The notes beneath the pieces were generated by a model. The model ran no database searches and was not told where the DNA came from. It worked only from the letters and a program-made list of their open reading frames with translations. A program made the position numbers and the translations under genes. This document shows, piece after piece, positions 44,925 through 57,084 of a stretch of DNA of 64,000 nucleotides (the first letter of the stretch is position 1; each line of letters starts with the position of its first letter). Origin of the DNA: Onthophagus taurus. Lineage: Eukaryota; Arthropoda; Insecta; Coleoptera; Scarabaeidae. The stretch is from positions 6,078,501-6,142,500 of the forward strand of contig NC_091975.1 in the NCBI RefSeq assembly GCF_036711975.1, written 5' to 3'.

Positions 44925-47900
44925 TAATATCTCAAAAACCAAACGATATTTTAAAACGCGGCTTTTTTCATTGAAAAGCACATACTTTTCTTTATAAGTA
45001 CTGATAATGTTGTAACGATTCATAAAAAAATCAATTTTTTGTGCTTTTTTTTAATGTCGATTCGTACAGCAAAAAATGTGTGATTTAAAAAAATTATATC
45101 TTAAGAACTAAATGATATTTTCAAAAACGGTTCTCGCGAAAAGAATCGTTTTTGAAAATATCATTTAGTTCTTAAGATATAATTTTTTTAAATTATCCAT
45201 TTTTTGCTGTAAGCATTTATCACGAATCGACATTAAAAAAATCACAAAAAATTGAATTCTTTATGAATCGTTACGAAATTATCAGTACTTATAAAGAAAA
45301 GTATGAGCTTTTCAATAAAGAAACCCCCGTTTTAAAATATCGTTTGGTTTTTGAGATATTACTTTGTAAATTGAGTTGTATCTTCGTGTACCTTTGTTTG
45401 AAATTTTGATTTTTAAAAAAATCGTCAAAAATCGAATTTTTAACGCATTGATAAGAAATTTTCAAAATTGATACAATGAAGTGTGAGCTTTTTAATGAAA
45501 AGAATCGTTTTTGAAAATATCCTTTAGTTCTTAAGATATAATTTTTTTAAATTACCCATTTTTTGCTGTAAGCATTTATCACGATTCAACATTAAAAAAA
45601 ATCACAAAAAATTGAATTCTTTATGAATCGTTACGAAATTATCAGTACTTATAAAGAAAAGTATGAGCTTTTCAATAAAGAAACCCCCGTTTTAAAATAT
45701 CGTTTGGTTTTTGAGATATTACTTTGTAAATTGAGTTGTTTCATCTTTTATCTTTGTTTGAAATTTTGATTTTTAAAAACATCGTCAAAAATCGAATTTT
45801 TAACGCATTGATAAGAAATTTTCAGAATTAATACAATAAAGTATGAGCTTTTTAATGAAAAGAACCGTTTTTGAAAATATCATTTAGTTCTTAAGATATA
45901 ATTTTTTTAAATTACCCATTTTTTGCTGTAAGCATTTATCACGATTCAACAGTAAAAAAAATCACAAAAAATTGAATTCTTTATGAATCGTTACGAAATT
46001 ATCAGTACTTATAAAGAAAAGTATGAGCTTTTCAATAAAGAAACCCTCATTTTAAAATATCGTTTGGTTTTTGAGATATTACTTTGCAAATTGAGTTGTT
46101 TCATCTTGTATCTTTGTTTGAAATTTTGATTTTTAAAAAAATCGTCAAAAATCGAATTTTTGACGAATTGAAAAGAAATTTTCAAAATTGATACAATGAA
46201 GTGTGAGCTTTTTAATGAAAAGAATCGTTTTTGAAAATATCATTTAGTTCTTAAGATATAATTTTTTTAAATTACCCAATTTTTGCTGTAAGCATTTATC
46301 ACGATTCAACAAAAAAAAATCACAAAAAATTGAATTCTTTATGAATCGTTACGAAATTATCAGTACTTATAAAGAAAAGTATGAGCTTTTCAATAAAGAA
46401 ACCCCCGTTTTAAAATATCGTTTGGTTTTTGAGATATTACTTTGCAAATTGAGTTGTTTCATCTTGTATCTTTGTTTGAAATTTTGATTTTTAAAAAATC
46501 GTCAAAAATCGAATTTTTAACGCATTGATAAGAAATTTTCAAAATTGATACAATAAAGTATGAGCTTTTTAATGAAAAGAACCGTTTTTGAAAATATCAT
46601 TTAGTTCTTAAGATATAATTTTTTTAATTACCCATTTTTTGCTGTAAGCATTTATCACGATTCAACATTAAAAAAAATCACAAAAAATTGAATTCTTTAT
46701 GAATCGTTACGAAATTATCAGTACTTATAAAGAAAAGTATGAGCTTTTCAATAAAGAAACCCTCGTTTTAAAATATCGTTTGGTTTTTGAGATATTACTT
46801 TGCAAATTGAGTTGTTTCATCTTGTATCTTTGTTTGAAATTTGGATTTTTAAAAAAATCGTCAAAAATCGAATTTTTAACGAATTGAAAAGAAATTTTCA
46901 AAATTGATACAATGAAGTGTGAGCTTTTTAATGAAAAGAAGCGTTTTTTAAAATATCCTTTAGTTCTTAAGATATAATTTTTTTAAATTACCCATTTTTT
47001 GCTGTAAGCATTTATCACGATTCAGCATTAAAAAAAATCACAAAAAATTGAATTCTTTATGAATCGTTACGAAATTATCAGTACCTATAAAGAAAAGTAT
47101 GAGCTTTTCAATAAAGAAACCCCCGTTTTAAAATATCGTTTGGTTTTTGAGATATTACTTTGCAAATTGAATTGTTTCATCTTGTATCTTTGTTTGAAAT
47201 TTTGATTTTTAAAAAAATCGTCAAAAATCGAATTTTTAACGAATTGAAAAGAAATTTTCAAAATTGATACAATGAAGTGTGAGCTTTTTAATGAAAAGAA
47301 TCGTTTTTGAAAATATCATTTAGTTCTTAAGATATAATTTTTTTAAATTACCCAATTTTTGCTGTAAGCATTTATCACGATTCAACAAAAAAAAATCACA
47401 AAAAATTGAATTCTTTATGAATCGTTACGAAATTATCAGTACTTATAAAGAAAAGTATGAGCTTTTCAATAAAGAAACCCCTATTTTAAAATATCGTTTG
47501 GTTTTCGAGATATTACTTTGCAAATTGAGTTGTTTCATCTTGTAACTTTGTTTGAAATTTTGATTTTTAAAAAATCGTCAAAAATCGAATTTTTAACGCA
47601 TTGATAAGAAATTTTCAAAATTGATACAATAAAGTATGAGCTTTTTAATGAAAAGAACCGTTTTTGAAAATATCATTTAGTTCTTAAGATATAATTTTTT
47701 TAAATTACCCATTTTTTGCTGTAAGCATTTATCACGATTCAACATTAAAAAAAATCACAAAAAATTGAATTCTTTATGAATCGTTACGAAATTATCAGTA
47801 CTTATAAAGAAAAGTATGAGCTTTTCAATAAAGAAACCCCCGTTTTAAAATATCGTTTGGTTTTTGAGATATTACTTTGCAAATTGAGTTGTTTCATCTT

Positions 47901-48250
47901 GTATCTTTGTTTGAAATTTTGATTTTTAAAGAAATCGTCAAAAATCGAATTTTTAACGCATTGAAAAGAAATTTTCAGAATTAATACAATAAAGTATGAG
48001 CTTTTTAATGAAAAGAACCGTTTTTGAAAATATCATTTAGTTCTTAAGATATAATTTTTTTAAATCACACATTTTTTGCTGTACGAATCGACATTAAGAA
48101 AAATCACAAAAATTCGATTTTTACAAATCAATTAATATCTTAAAAATTAAACGATGTAGTAAAACGTGCTTTTCTTCATTGAAAAGCTCTAACTTTTGTT
48201 AACAAGTGATAATTTTGTAACAATTTCGCGATTTTTCAAAATTAATTAAT
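44925..48250. repeat. Satellite F array with an internal inversion, in the LZTS-like 5' region
   Basis: The family at 37861-39703 reappears here. Orientation is plus from 44925 to about 45134, then flips (junction near GGTTCTCGCGAAAAGAATCG) and runs inverted through about eight 355-bp dimers to about 48116, where plus orientation resumes. The variant GTCGATTCGTACAGCAAAAA occurs only at the two turning points, in opposite orientation. An inversion of the array interior between these two points explains this. Open frames in the array are repeat by-products. Confidence 0.9.
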
Positions 48251-48324
48251 AAAAATTTATTGTAAAAAGTTGCATAGTGTAATAATTAATGAGAATTCTA
48301 TACAAATTTTCCAAGATAAAATTT

Positions 48325-48455
48325 TGAACTAGGGCACGGTTTTATCTGATACCGTTTAAGCCTATAATTACACATTTCACCGCCTCGTTTCGCATAATCT
48401 CACGCGATCAAAGCTTGATCGCAAATTAATTTAACATATAATTTTTAACAGCTAT
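48325..48455 (+). repeat. Diverged ~110-bp direct repeat, right copy
   Basis: Counterpart of 44690-44815, sharing GTTTAAGCCTATAATTA and CACGCGATCA. The following stretch to 48640 is AT-rich and shows nothing else. Confidence 0.7.
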
Positions 48456-48639
48456 TGCAACTAATTAATAATGTAATAACCCAAAAATTAAAGGTGAGTT
48501 GTATGTAGCCACCTTTAACTTTATTGCAAAAAATAGTCATCAAAATAAAATTATTTAATTAAGTTATTAAAGTTTGTTTTGCAAAAAAAAGCTACTTTTA
48601 AAAAGAGACTAAAGACGCTTTAAGATAATTAACCCACTT

Positions 48640-49201
48640 CGAATCAAGTGTGTCACGAAGGAAACAGGTTCGCGTCGATTCCATATGACGCATGCGTCGA
48701 TTCCCAGTACGCATTCGCAAACGTTGCGAATGTGAAAAGAGAAAAGAAAGGATACGAGTACGTGAAGAAAGTAAAGGATGGCGATAACGAAAAACGGTTT
48801 TAGGGACAAGTACACAGGACCGAGTTACAATGACATAATGCGGCGTAACAGGCGAGATATCGTGTTACCATTGTACGGGTGGTTTTTTACGGCGCCGTTA
48901 ATGGCCAGTCCGGACCTGCGGAGATGTTATCCGCGGGAGGCTGCGCTTATCTCGACAATGCGATCGCCCCCTAGCGGCCGGCAGGAATGCGCGCGGTACG
49001 CGGACCGAGCCATTCATCTCGTCCAAGTCGCTTTTTCCATCTCGCTTTCTCTCTTTTTCACGTACATATCTTCGACGACGCAAATTGGACGAGAAGAAGA
49101 AACCGAAACGAAGAAAACGACGGTTAAATCGGTTCAAATCGGTTTAAATCGTTTAAATTTCGGCTAAATTCGGTTATATTCGATAAAATTCGGTTAAATT
49201 G
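48640..49201 (+). promoter_or_regulatory. CpG-rich block, probable promoter and first exon
   Basis: Abruptly GC- and CpG-rich DNA (for example GCCCCCTAGCGGCCGGCAGG and CGTACGCGG-like runs) in an otherwise AT-rich window. On the plus strand it ends in a good splice donor, ATTG then GTAAGCG at 49202. A 129-codon frame (48778-49167) is open on the plus strand but resembles no family, so a 5'-UTR exon is as likely as coding. It could also serve the LZTS-like gene on the opposite strand, whose first exon is missing. Confidence 0.4.
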
Positions 49202-49215
49202 GTAAGCGCTTCGAG

Positions 49216-49322
49216 TTTATACGCGCCTTAACAAATTTGGGGTCAAAACATTAATCGTTCGTATCTTTTAAACGAAAAAAGTTATCTTGATGGGATTTAA
49301 ACCGATTAATTTATTTTTTTTA
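49216..49322 (+). repeat. Intron-like direct repeat, left copy
   Basis: From TTTATACGCGCCTTAA through GTTATCTTGATGGGATTTAA to a T-rich acceptor (TTTTTAG), this sequence recurs at 63677-63780. The 122-nt segment 49202-49323 looks like a complete small intron following the CpG-rich exon. Confidence 0.75.
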
Positions 49323-49323
49323 G

Positions 49324-49655
49324 GTTCAAAATTTGCTGCAAGTTTTACCAATAACAACTTGTGAAATTACGAATTCTAGCATGGTAGCTAAAGTTGTAAT
49401 TTTAGATGCAGCGCAGGATATAGTATACCCGAAAAAGTGATTTAGAATTTCGGACTTAAAGACTCTAAACAGAAATGAGGAATCAAACAACGTATAATGC
49501 AGATTTCAATCTCCAAGAGTCGTTGTATTGAGCAGATTCCTTACTACAAGAAAAAACTTAAACTGTAATTTACACCGCATCAATGTAGGTACTGCAGATA
49601 CTGAATATAAGAAGAAGTAAAGAATCGCCTATGCGAAGTTAGCCCCCAATCAGAT
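49324..49655. other. Region with no gene, sharing two short repeats with 61.5-61.7 kb
   Basis: 49531-49590 (CAGATTCC then AAAAAACTTAAACTG) is a diverged direct match of about 61657-61700. CCTATGCGAAGTTAGCCCCC at 49629-49648 is the exact reverse complement of GGGGGCTAACTTCGCATAGG near 61577-61596. Otherwise nothing recognisable. Confidence 0.55.
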
Positions 49656-50503
49656 CAACCGATTTCGATAAACAATTTGGAATATGTATTAATAACGAAG
49701 ATACACACTTTCAGCGATATTCTGAAAAATCGAACCATCGCTGTATTTTGGAAACGGTTGAGGCATAAACGAAAACAAAAGTGGTACAAACGATTGTCTA
49801 TCGAATTCCATCGACCGTATTGCGATATCTGTATTAATAACGGAGATATACACTTTCAGCGATATTCTGAAAAATCAAAAAATCGCTGTATTTTGGAATT
49901 GGTTGAGGCACAAACGAAAACAAAAATGGTACAAACGATTCTCTATCGAATTCCATCGACCGTTTTGCGATATCTCTATTAATAACAGAGATACACACTT
50001 TCAGCGATATTCTGAAAAATCAAAAAATCGCTGTATTTTGAAATCGGTTGAGGCACACACGGAAACAAAAGTGGTACAAACGGGTACAAACGATTCTCTA
50101 TCGAATTCCATCGACCGTTTTTGCGATATCTCTATTAATAACGGAGATATACAGTTTCAGCGATATTCTGAAAAATCAAAAAATCGCTGTATTTTGGAAT
50201 CGGTTGAGGCATACATGAAAACAAAAGTGGTACAAACGGGTACAAACGATTCTCTATCGAATTCCATCGACCGTTTTGCGATATCTCTATTAATAACGGA
50301 GATATACACTTTCAGCGATATTCTGAAAAATCAAAAAATCGCTGTATTTTGGAACCGGTTGAGGTACAAACGGAAACAAAAATGGTACAAACGGGTACAC
50401 ACGATTCTCTATCGAATTCCATCGACCGTTTTGCGATATCTCTATTAATAACACACTTTCAGCGGTATTCTGAAGAATCAAAAAATCGCTGTATTTTGGA
50501 ATT
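49656..50503 (+). repeat. Satellite G tandem array, left part (~155-bp monomer)
   Basis: Five to six copies recognised by TCTATCGAATTCCATCGACC, GCGATATCTCTATTAATAAC and AATCGCTGTATTTTGGAA. Spacing of the first motif is 145, 155, 156 and 155 bp. Its open frames span several monomers only because the repeat has few stop codons. The array is split by a retrotransposon and resumes at 51554. Confidence 0.92.
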
Positions 50504-51139
50504 GACCGGGGACATATATCATCTATTTTACAGGCGGCATATGCAAAATTAAAAATGTTATATCCGACGAGACATCTTTTTAATATAGAGGTTAAAACCT
50601 TGCTGTGTGATTCTTTAATATTATCGAAATTTAATTACGGGGATGTGATATATGGGCCCTGTTTATTGAAAATTGATGAGCAGCGTATACAGAGGGTACA
50701 GAACGCATGTTTACGATACATCTATGGCGTAAGAAAATTTGAAAGAATTTCTCACAGGTTAGGTGATGCTGGATGGTTAAATATGTACAGAAGGAGAATC
50801 GCGCATACATGCTTTTTTTATTATAAAATTATCAAAATGCAGAAACCTGAGTACCTCCTAAATAAGATACGATACCGTTCGGATGTTCATAATCTGAATC
50901 TAAGATTCAGGGGTTTACTTACCCCACCTACACATAGAACGGAGATATTTAAACGGTCGTTCAGTTATCAAATAGTCAATTTATTTAATGTCATACCGAA
51001 AAATATCAAAATATTAACAGCATACTCCTTTAGAAGACGCATACGCTGTGCCCTGTACGGGGAGCAACTTCACCAAATCGATCAAAATTTGATTACTAGC
51101 AGAATAAATAGCGTGCATGATTGGGTGGCCTACCTCTAG
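50504..51139 (+). pseudogene. Non-LTR retrotransposon reverse transcriptase, C-terminal fragment
   Basis: An uninterrupted frame of about 211 codons ends at 51139. LCDSLILSKFNYGDVIYGP and RIQRVQNACLRYIYG are the conserved region after the polymerase core of Jockey/CR1-like reverse transcriptases; RISHRLGDAGWLNMYRRR follows. The endonuclease and catalytic FADD-type core lie upstream of the truncation and are missing, so it is inactive despite the intact frame. Confidence 0.8.
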
Positions 51140-51553
51140 TTCCTCTAATTTCTCTAGTTTTAAGTACCCTAGTTTTAAGTTACCAGAACGTAATGAGCCT
51201 GTATTAATTTCATTAATGTTGTTAACTTTGTAATCGTTTATTTAGTTGGACGGATACGTTACATACAAACCGAGAGTTATAGACACTTTCTTTGTTTTCT
51301 TTTCTTTTTTTTGTAAGTTTGTTATAATTATTACTATTGGTGTTTATTCATTGATTTCATGTATTATTTTTTTTATTTATTTTTTTTTGGGTAAAGTTTA
51401 AGCAGTGTTTGTCACTGAACTTCGCCCTTTTGTACCCTTCTCAACCCTTTTTTTTCCTTCTATTTTATTAAGTTATTTTCTAATGTTCTAATATTATTTT
51501 GAGTTATAATTATTGGGTACAAATAAAGACATTTATTATTATTATTATTATTA
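50504..51553 (+). mobile_element. 5'-truncated non-LTR retrotransposon
   Basis: The insertion starts abruptly inside a reverse-transcriptase reading frame and ends in an AATAAA (51522-51527) followed by a (TTA)n tail, typical of non-LTR elements. It interrupts satellite G between GTATTTTGGAATTG and AGGCATAAACG. Truncation at the 5' end fits target-primed reverse transcription. The stretch after the stop (51140-51540) is its 3' UTR. Confidence 0.85.
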
Positions 51554-51926
51554 AGGCATAAACGAAAACAAAAGTGGTACAAACGGGTACAAACGATTCT
51601 CTATCGAATTCCATCGACCGTTTTGCGATATCTCTATTAATAACGAAGATACACACTTTCAGCGGTATTCTGAAAAATCAAAAAATCGCTGTATTTTGGA
51701 ACCCGTTGAGGTACAAACGAAATCAAAAGTGGTGCAAACGGGTACAAACGATTTTCTATCGAATTCCATCGACCGTTTTGCGATATCTCTATTAATAACG
51801 GAGATATACACTTTCAGCAATATTCTGAAAAATCAAAAAATCGCTGTATTTTGGAACCGGTTGAGGTACAAACGAAATCGAAACTGGTATAAACGATTCT
51901 TTATCGAATTCCATCGACCGTTTTGA
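51554..51926 (+). repeat. Satellite G tandem array, right part
   Basis: About two and a half monomers continue the phase of 49656-50503 after the retrotransposon. The array stops within ATCGACCGTTTT, where the 783-bp repeat begins. Confidence 0.9.
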
Positions 51927-54900
51927 AATTCTGATTCTTTTGGAGGAAGTGTTGAACATTAAAATTCTATAGTGCGTTTTATTTTAATAAAATGACGTTT
52001 TATTTGAAAAATTTCGAGAAAACGAGTAATTTTTTTATTGGAAGGTTGAGTTTTAAAAGCAAAAATCGGTTTAAAACCGCTTCGCCCCGTCGTCTTTACA
52101 TTTTTTGTTTATTCACCTCCAGTTTTCCTTCTTTACACAATAAATTAAGGAGGGGATGTTTGGAAGATGATTCGCTAATAACGCGTTTTAGTTGATGTGC
52201 GGGCATTTAAGGGTGAAAAAGCAGTTTAGAAAAATAAAACTTGTTACTTGAATTAAGTGATAAATGCGTGCTATATTTGTGCTAAGTGTTAAGTGATATT
52301 AGTGATGTGATATAGTTGAGATCATCGGATTGCTATTTTAAGGATGTTAAAAGGTATCGTATTAATTCATTTTTTTTTGTCACAATAAATTAATTTATCT
52401 TTTCTTTCCAGCTGAGCTTCGAAGTAAAATCCAAGGGAAGCAACATCCATTCGGTGAGTCGTTTTCAATTTTATTAGTTTACCAAAACATATCGGGATTA
52501 TTCGCGATTTGAACGGTGTAATTTTGCCAGATAAAAACTTATATAATATTTAGAATATTTATATAATATTTAATATTTAGAATCGGGCATTTCGACAACC
52601 GCATTCAGCTAGTCACAAACTTTCGATTGAGATATAAAACATTAAAATCCGTCAAACAGTTCTCTAATTATAGTCGATTTAGTTTAAATTAATTTTTTTA
52701 TATTGGGGGTTAGACTTTCTTTTGCAGGAAGTGTTAAACATTGAAATTCGATTAGTGCGTTTTATTTTAGTAAAATGGCCTAAGTTTTATTTGAAATGTT
52801 TCGAGAAAACGAGTAATTTTTTTATTGGAAGGTTGAGTTTTAAAAGCAAAAAACGGTTTAAAACCGCTTCGCCCCGACGTCTTTACATTTTTTGTTTATT
52901 CACCTCCACTATTCCTTCTTCCAACAATAAATTAAGGAGGGGATGTTTGGAAGTTGATTCGCTAATAACGCGTTTTAGTTGATGTGCGGGCATTTAAGGG
53001 TGAAAAAGCAGTTTAGAAAAATAAAACTTATTACTTGAATTAAGCGATAACTAAGTGTTATATTTGTGCTAAGTGTTAAGTGATATTAGTGATGTGATAT
53101 AGTTGAGATCATCGGATTGCTATTTTATGGATGTTAAAAGGTATCGTATTAATTCATTTTTTTTGTCACAATAAATTAATTTATCTTTTCTTTCCAGCTG
53201 AGCTCGAAGTAAAATCCAAGGGAAGCAACATCCATTCGGTGAGTCGTTTTCAATTTTATTAATTTATCAAAACATATCGGGATTATTCGCGATTTGAACG
53301 GTGTAATTTTGCCAGATAAAAACTTATATAATATTTAGAATATTTATATAATATTTAATATTTAGTATCGGGCATTTCGATAACCACATTCAGCCAGACA
53401 CAAACTTTCGATTGAGATATAAAACATTAAAATCCGTCAAACCGTTCTCTAATTATAGTCGATTTAGTTAAAATTAATTTTTTATATTGGGGGCTAGACT
53501 TTCTTTTGCAGGAAGTGTTAAACATTGAAATTCGATTAGTGCGTTTTATTTTAATAAAATGTAAGTTTTATTTGAAATGTTTCGAGAAAACGAGTAATTT
53601 TTTTATGTAAAGGTTGAGTTTTAAAAGCAAAAAACGATTTAAAACCGCTTCGCCCCGACGTCTTTACATTTTTTGTTTATTCACCTCCAGTATTCCTTCT
53701 TCCAACAATAAATTAAGGAGGGGATGTTTGGAAGTTGATTCGCTAATAACGCGTTTTAGTTGATGTGCGGGCATTTAAGGGTGAAAAAGGAGTTTAGAAA
53801 AATAAAACTTGTTACTTGAATTATGTGATAAATGCGTGCTATATTTGTGCTAAGTGTTAAGTGATATTAGTGATGTGATATAGTTGAGATCATCGGATTG
53901 CTATTTTATGGATGTTAAAAGGTATCGTATTAATTCATTTTTTTTGTCACAATAAATTAATTTATCTTTTCTTTCCAGCTGAGCTTCGAAGTAAAATCCA
54001 AGGGAAGCAACATCCATTCGGTGAGTCGTTTTCAATTTTATTAGTTTACCAAAACATATCGGGATTATTCGCGATTTGAACGGTGTAATTTTGCTAGATA
54101 AAAAGTTCTATAATATTTAGAATATTTATATAATATTTAATATTTAGAATCGGGCATTTCGGCAACCGCATTCAGCCAGTCACAAACTTTCGATTGAGAT
54201 ATAAAACATTAAAATCCGTCAAACCGCTCTCTAATTATAGTCGATTTAGTTAAAATTATTTTTTTTATATTGGGGGCTAGACTTTCTTTTGGAGGAAGTG
54301 TTAAACATTGAAATTCGATTAGTGCGTTTTATTTTAATAAAATGTAAGTTTTATTTGAAATGTTTCGAGAAAACGAGTAATTTTTTTATTGGAAGGTTGA
54401 GTTTTAAAAGCAAAAATCGGTTTAAAACCGCTTCGCCCCGTCGTCTTTACATTTTTTGTTTATTCACCTCCAGTATTCCTTCTTCCAACAATAAATTAAG
54501 GAGGGGATGTTTGGATGTTGATTCGCTAATAACGCGTTTTAGTTGATGTGCGGGCATTTAAGGGTGAAAAAGCAGTTTAGAAAAATAAAACTTATTACTT
54601 GAATTAAGCGATAAATAAGTGTTATATTTGTGCTAAGTGTTAAGTGATATTAGTGATGTGATATAGCTGAGATCATCGGATTGCTATTTTATGGATGTTA
54701 AAAGGTATCGTATTAATTCATTTTTTTTGTTACAATAAATTAATTTATCTTTTCTTTCCAGCTGAGCTTCGAAGTAAAATCCAAGGGAAGCAACATCCAT
54801 TCGGTGAGTCGTTTTCAATTTTATTAGTTTACCAAAACATATCGGGATTATTCGCGATTTGAACGGTGTAATTTTGCCAGATAAAAACTTATATAATATT

Positions 54901-55282
54901 TAGAATATTTATATAATATTTAATATTTAGAATCGGGCATTTCGACAACCGCATTCAGCCAGACACAAACTTTCGATAGAGATATAAAACATTAAAATCC
55001 GTCGATTTAGTTTAAATAATTTTTTTTTATATTGGGGTATATTGTTTTTCGAGAAAACGAGTAATTTTTTTATTGGAAGGTTGAGTTTTAACATCAAAAC
55101 AGGATTTAAAACCGCTTCGCCCCGTCGTCTTTACATTTTTTGTTTATTCACCTCCAGTATTCCTTCTTCACACAATAAATTAAGGAGGGGATGTTTAGAC
55201 GTTGATTCGCTAATAACGCGTTTTAGTTGATGTGCGGCCATTTAAGGGTAATAAAGTAGTTTAGAAAAATAAAACTTATTAC
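51927..55282 (+). repeat. 783-bp tandem repeat with exon-like cassettes, main block
   Basis: Just over four units; the CTGAGCTTCGAAGTAAAATC segment recurs at 52412, 53198, 53979 and 54762, spacing 786, 781 and 783 bp. Each unit holds two candidate exons on the plus strand. Cassette A (49 nt, for example 53512-53560) follows CTTTTGCAG and precedes GTAAGT. Cassette B (42 nt, for example 52412-52453) follows CTTTCCAG after a long pyrimidine tract and precedes GTGAGT. A recurrent frame of about 54-95 residues ending in SLITRFS lies between them. Function unknown; it could be a duplicated gene fragment, alternative exons of a gene starting near 49 kb, or a plain satellite. Confidence 0.85.
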
Positions 55283-56016
55283 TAACTCTAACGTGTTTAG
55301 TCGTAGTTGTTGGCATAGTTGTAAGAGTGAAAAGTTAAGGTATTGTGTTATAGTAGTCATGCAAAACCTTACAATTAAAACGGTTTTCGTCCTAGTCCCA
55401 AGAGTTTTAACTTCTTAAAACTAAAACAATTGATGACGTGACGCATGCGCACTTTTCTCTTTTGCGTCGTTATAATATAGCAGTGTTTTGTTTTATTTTA
55501 TAAATTGTGGTTAAGTCAGTTAGGTTTTATATTTTATTGTAGGGTTATTATCAACCTTTGAGTGGGTGAAATTGCATTTTTATTTGGTGTTTTTGCTAAA
55601 AAAGGTTCAACCAGTCTTAACAATTCATTAAACTCTTCGAACGACATATTTAAAAAATCACAAATCGTCCTCCTCTTTCTCCAACATGTTTCTAATCAGA
55701 ATGGCATAATTTCCCTCTAATTTTCTAATTTTATTGATTGATCTCTGCCAAAACGCCGTCATTTTATTTCTTAATCTTAATTTCTCTAGCAGCGACAACA
55801 ATTTTCTTTTTGTTTATAATAAACAAAACAGTTTCACTCCCGATTTCTTTTTTTTTTAATTTGGTACGAGTTGTGGCACGACTGTTTATATGTCAAAATT
55901 CTCCTTTAATGTGTTGTGCTTAAATATTGCATGAAATAATCCCTTTTCTTATAGCTACAGCTAAAGCAAACGCTTATGACTATGACTAAAACAAAAACAC
56001 GTTAAGAACCCACCTT
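55283..56016. mobile_element. ~730-bp insertion in a 783-bp unit, possible TIR element
   Basis: The 783-bp unit breaks after ATAAAACTTATTACT and resumes at AAGTGTTATATTTGTG. The inserted DNA has AACGTGTTT near its left end and AAACACGTT near its right end, with further weak inverted similarity (AGTCGTAGT against GTCATAGTC). No target duplication or transposase was recognised, so the class is unknown. Confidence 0.45.
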
Positions 56017-56590
56017 AAGTGTTATATTTGTGCTAAGTGTTAAGTGATATTAGTGATGTGATATGGTTGAGATCATCGGATTGCTATTTTATGGATGTTA
56101 AAAGGTATCGTATTGATTCACTTTTTATGTCACAATAAATTAATTTATCTTTTCTTTCCAGCTGAGCTTCGAAGTAAAATCCAAGGGAAACAACATCCAT
56201 TCGGTGAGTCGTTTTTAATTTTATTAATTTACCAACACATACCGGGATAATTCGCGATTTGAACGGTGTAATGTTGCTAAATAAAAACCGTTTGAACGCT
56301 ACTCATTGGATTTGTGCTTGAAAAATAATAAAGCTTTAATTATTAACATAGTCAAAACATGAAATAATTTGAAATTGAGTGTAAAGCACTCCAAATAATA
56401 CTAGTATAATCTAATTCAAGCTTTTTAAGGGGGGAGTCTCTTTTTTTGTATCAAATAAAATGATTTCTTTGGGAATTTTTGGCTGCCAAATTATGTGGTA
56501 TTCAATTTAATCTTTTCCATATGTTTTCATGATATATTTACTTATTTAAAAAGAATTGTTTATAGAAAATAATCTTTACATTGAACCCAA
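56017..56590 (+). repeat. Partial 783-bp unit with an alternative tail
   Basis: Contains cassette B at 56162-56203, then diverges after GATAAAAACCGTTTGAACG-like sequence into about 310 bp that recurs at 59640-59940 (GGGGGAGTCTCTTTTTT, GGCTGCCAAATTATGTGGTA in slightly varied form). This marks a second unit type of the family, its natural end. Confidence 0.8.
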
Positions 56591-56677
56591 CGCGTAATCC
56601 AGGTTCATCGTGAAAATATATTAATAATAATAAACTTCAGATTAAGTACGATGAAAAATTATTTATTAAATGATATT

Positions 56678-56720
56678 GGTGCAACATATGTTTCGAGAAA
56701 ATATCTCGTCATCAGGCACG
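56678..56720 (-). ncRNA. Hammerhead-ribozyme-like motif (type I, minimal)
   Basis: On the minus strand the order is GTGC, CTGATGA, CGAGA, a short loop, TCTCG, AAAC, ATATG, TT, GCAC. CTGATGA and GAAA match the two conserved core boxes, CGAGA/TCTCG gives stem II, the self-complementary ACATATGT gives a very short stem III, and GTGC/GCAC closes stem I around a GTT cleavage triplet. Such minimal type I hammerheads are known from Penelope-like elements and satellite-like retroelements. One deviation: if all five pairs of stem II form, the G of GAAA is used in the stem. No reverse transcriptase is visible nearby, and 56600-57080 holds nothing else recognisable. Confidence 0.55.
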
Positions 56721-57084
56721 ACTGCATTGAAAAAACATTCATTAGTAAATTATACAAAAAACATATTAAAATAATTACCGTCAGAAATTTAATAGTATCT
56801 AGTTTTGGATCTCGATAATATCATCGATTTCAAACAGCAAATAGAAAAAACAATTATTTTTTAAAATAGGGGGAGCTATCCAGAACTGTAAATAAAATAA
56901 AATATATAAAATAGGGAGAAACACAACCAAAATGAACAAGATCAAAAATGATGTAAACTTACTTGTTTTTTTGAAAAAAATTGTAGAGATCAAGATATTA
57001 AAAAATTAAAACTACACTATTAGTTTTATAATTATTATAACGTTGTTCAAATAAAACTTAGAAAACTATCAGAACAGAAATATA

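Noticed and set aside
46699-46887. 62-codon frame in satellite F
   Set aside because: Partial copies occur in every monomer with stops or shifts; it is repeat sequence.
48778-49167. 129-codon frame in the CpG-rich block as a protein-coding gene
   Set aside because: No family resemblance, low-complexity tail, open frames on both strands; kept only as a possible 5' exon.
49677-50552. Frame of up to 181 codons in satellite G
   Set aside because: It repeats the same ~50 residues per monomer, changes frame between monomers, and an equally open frame exists on the other strand.
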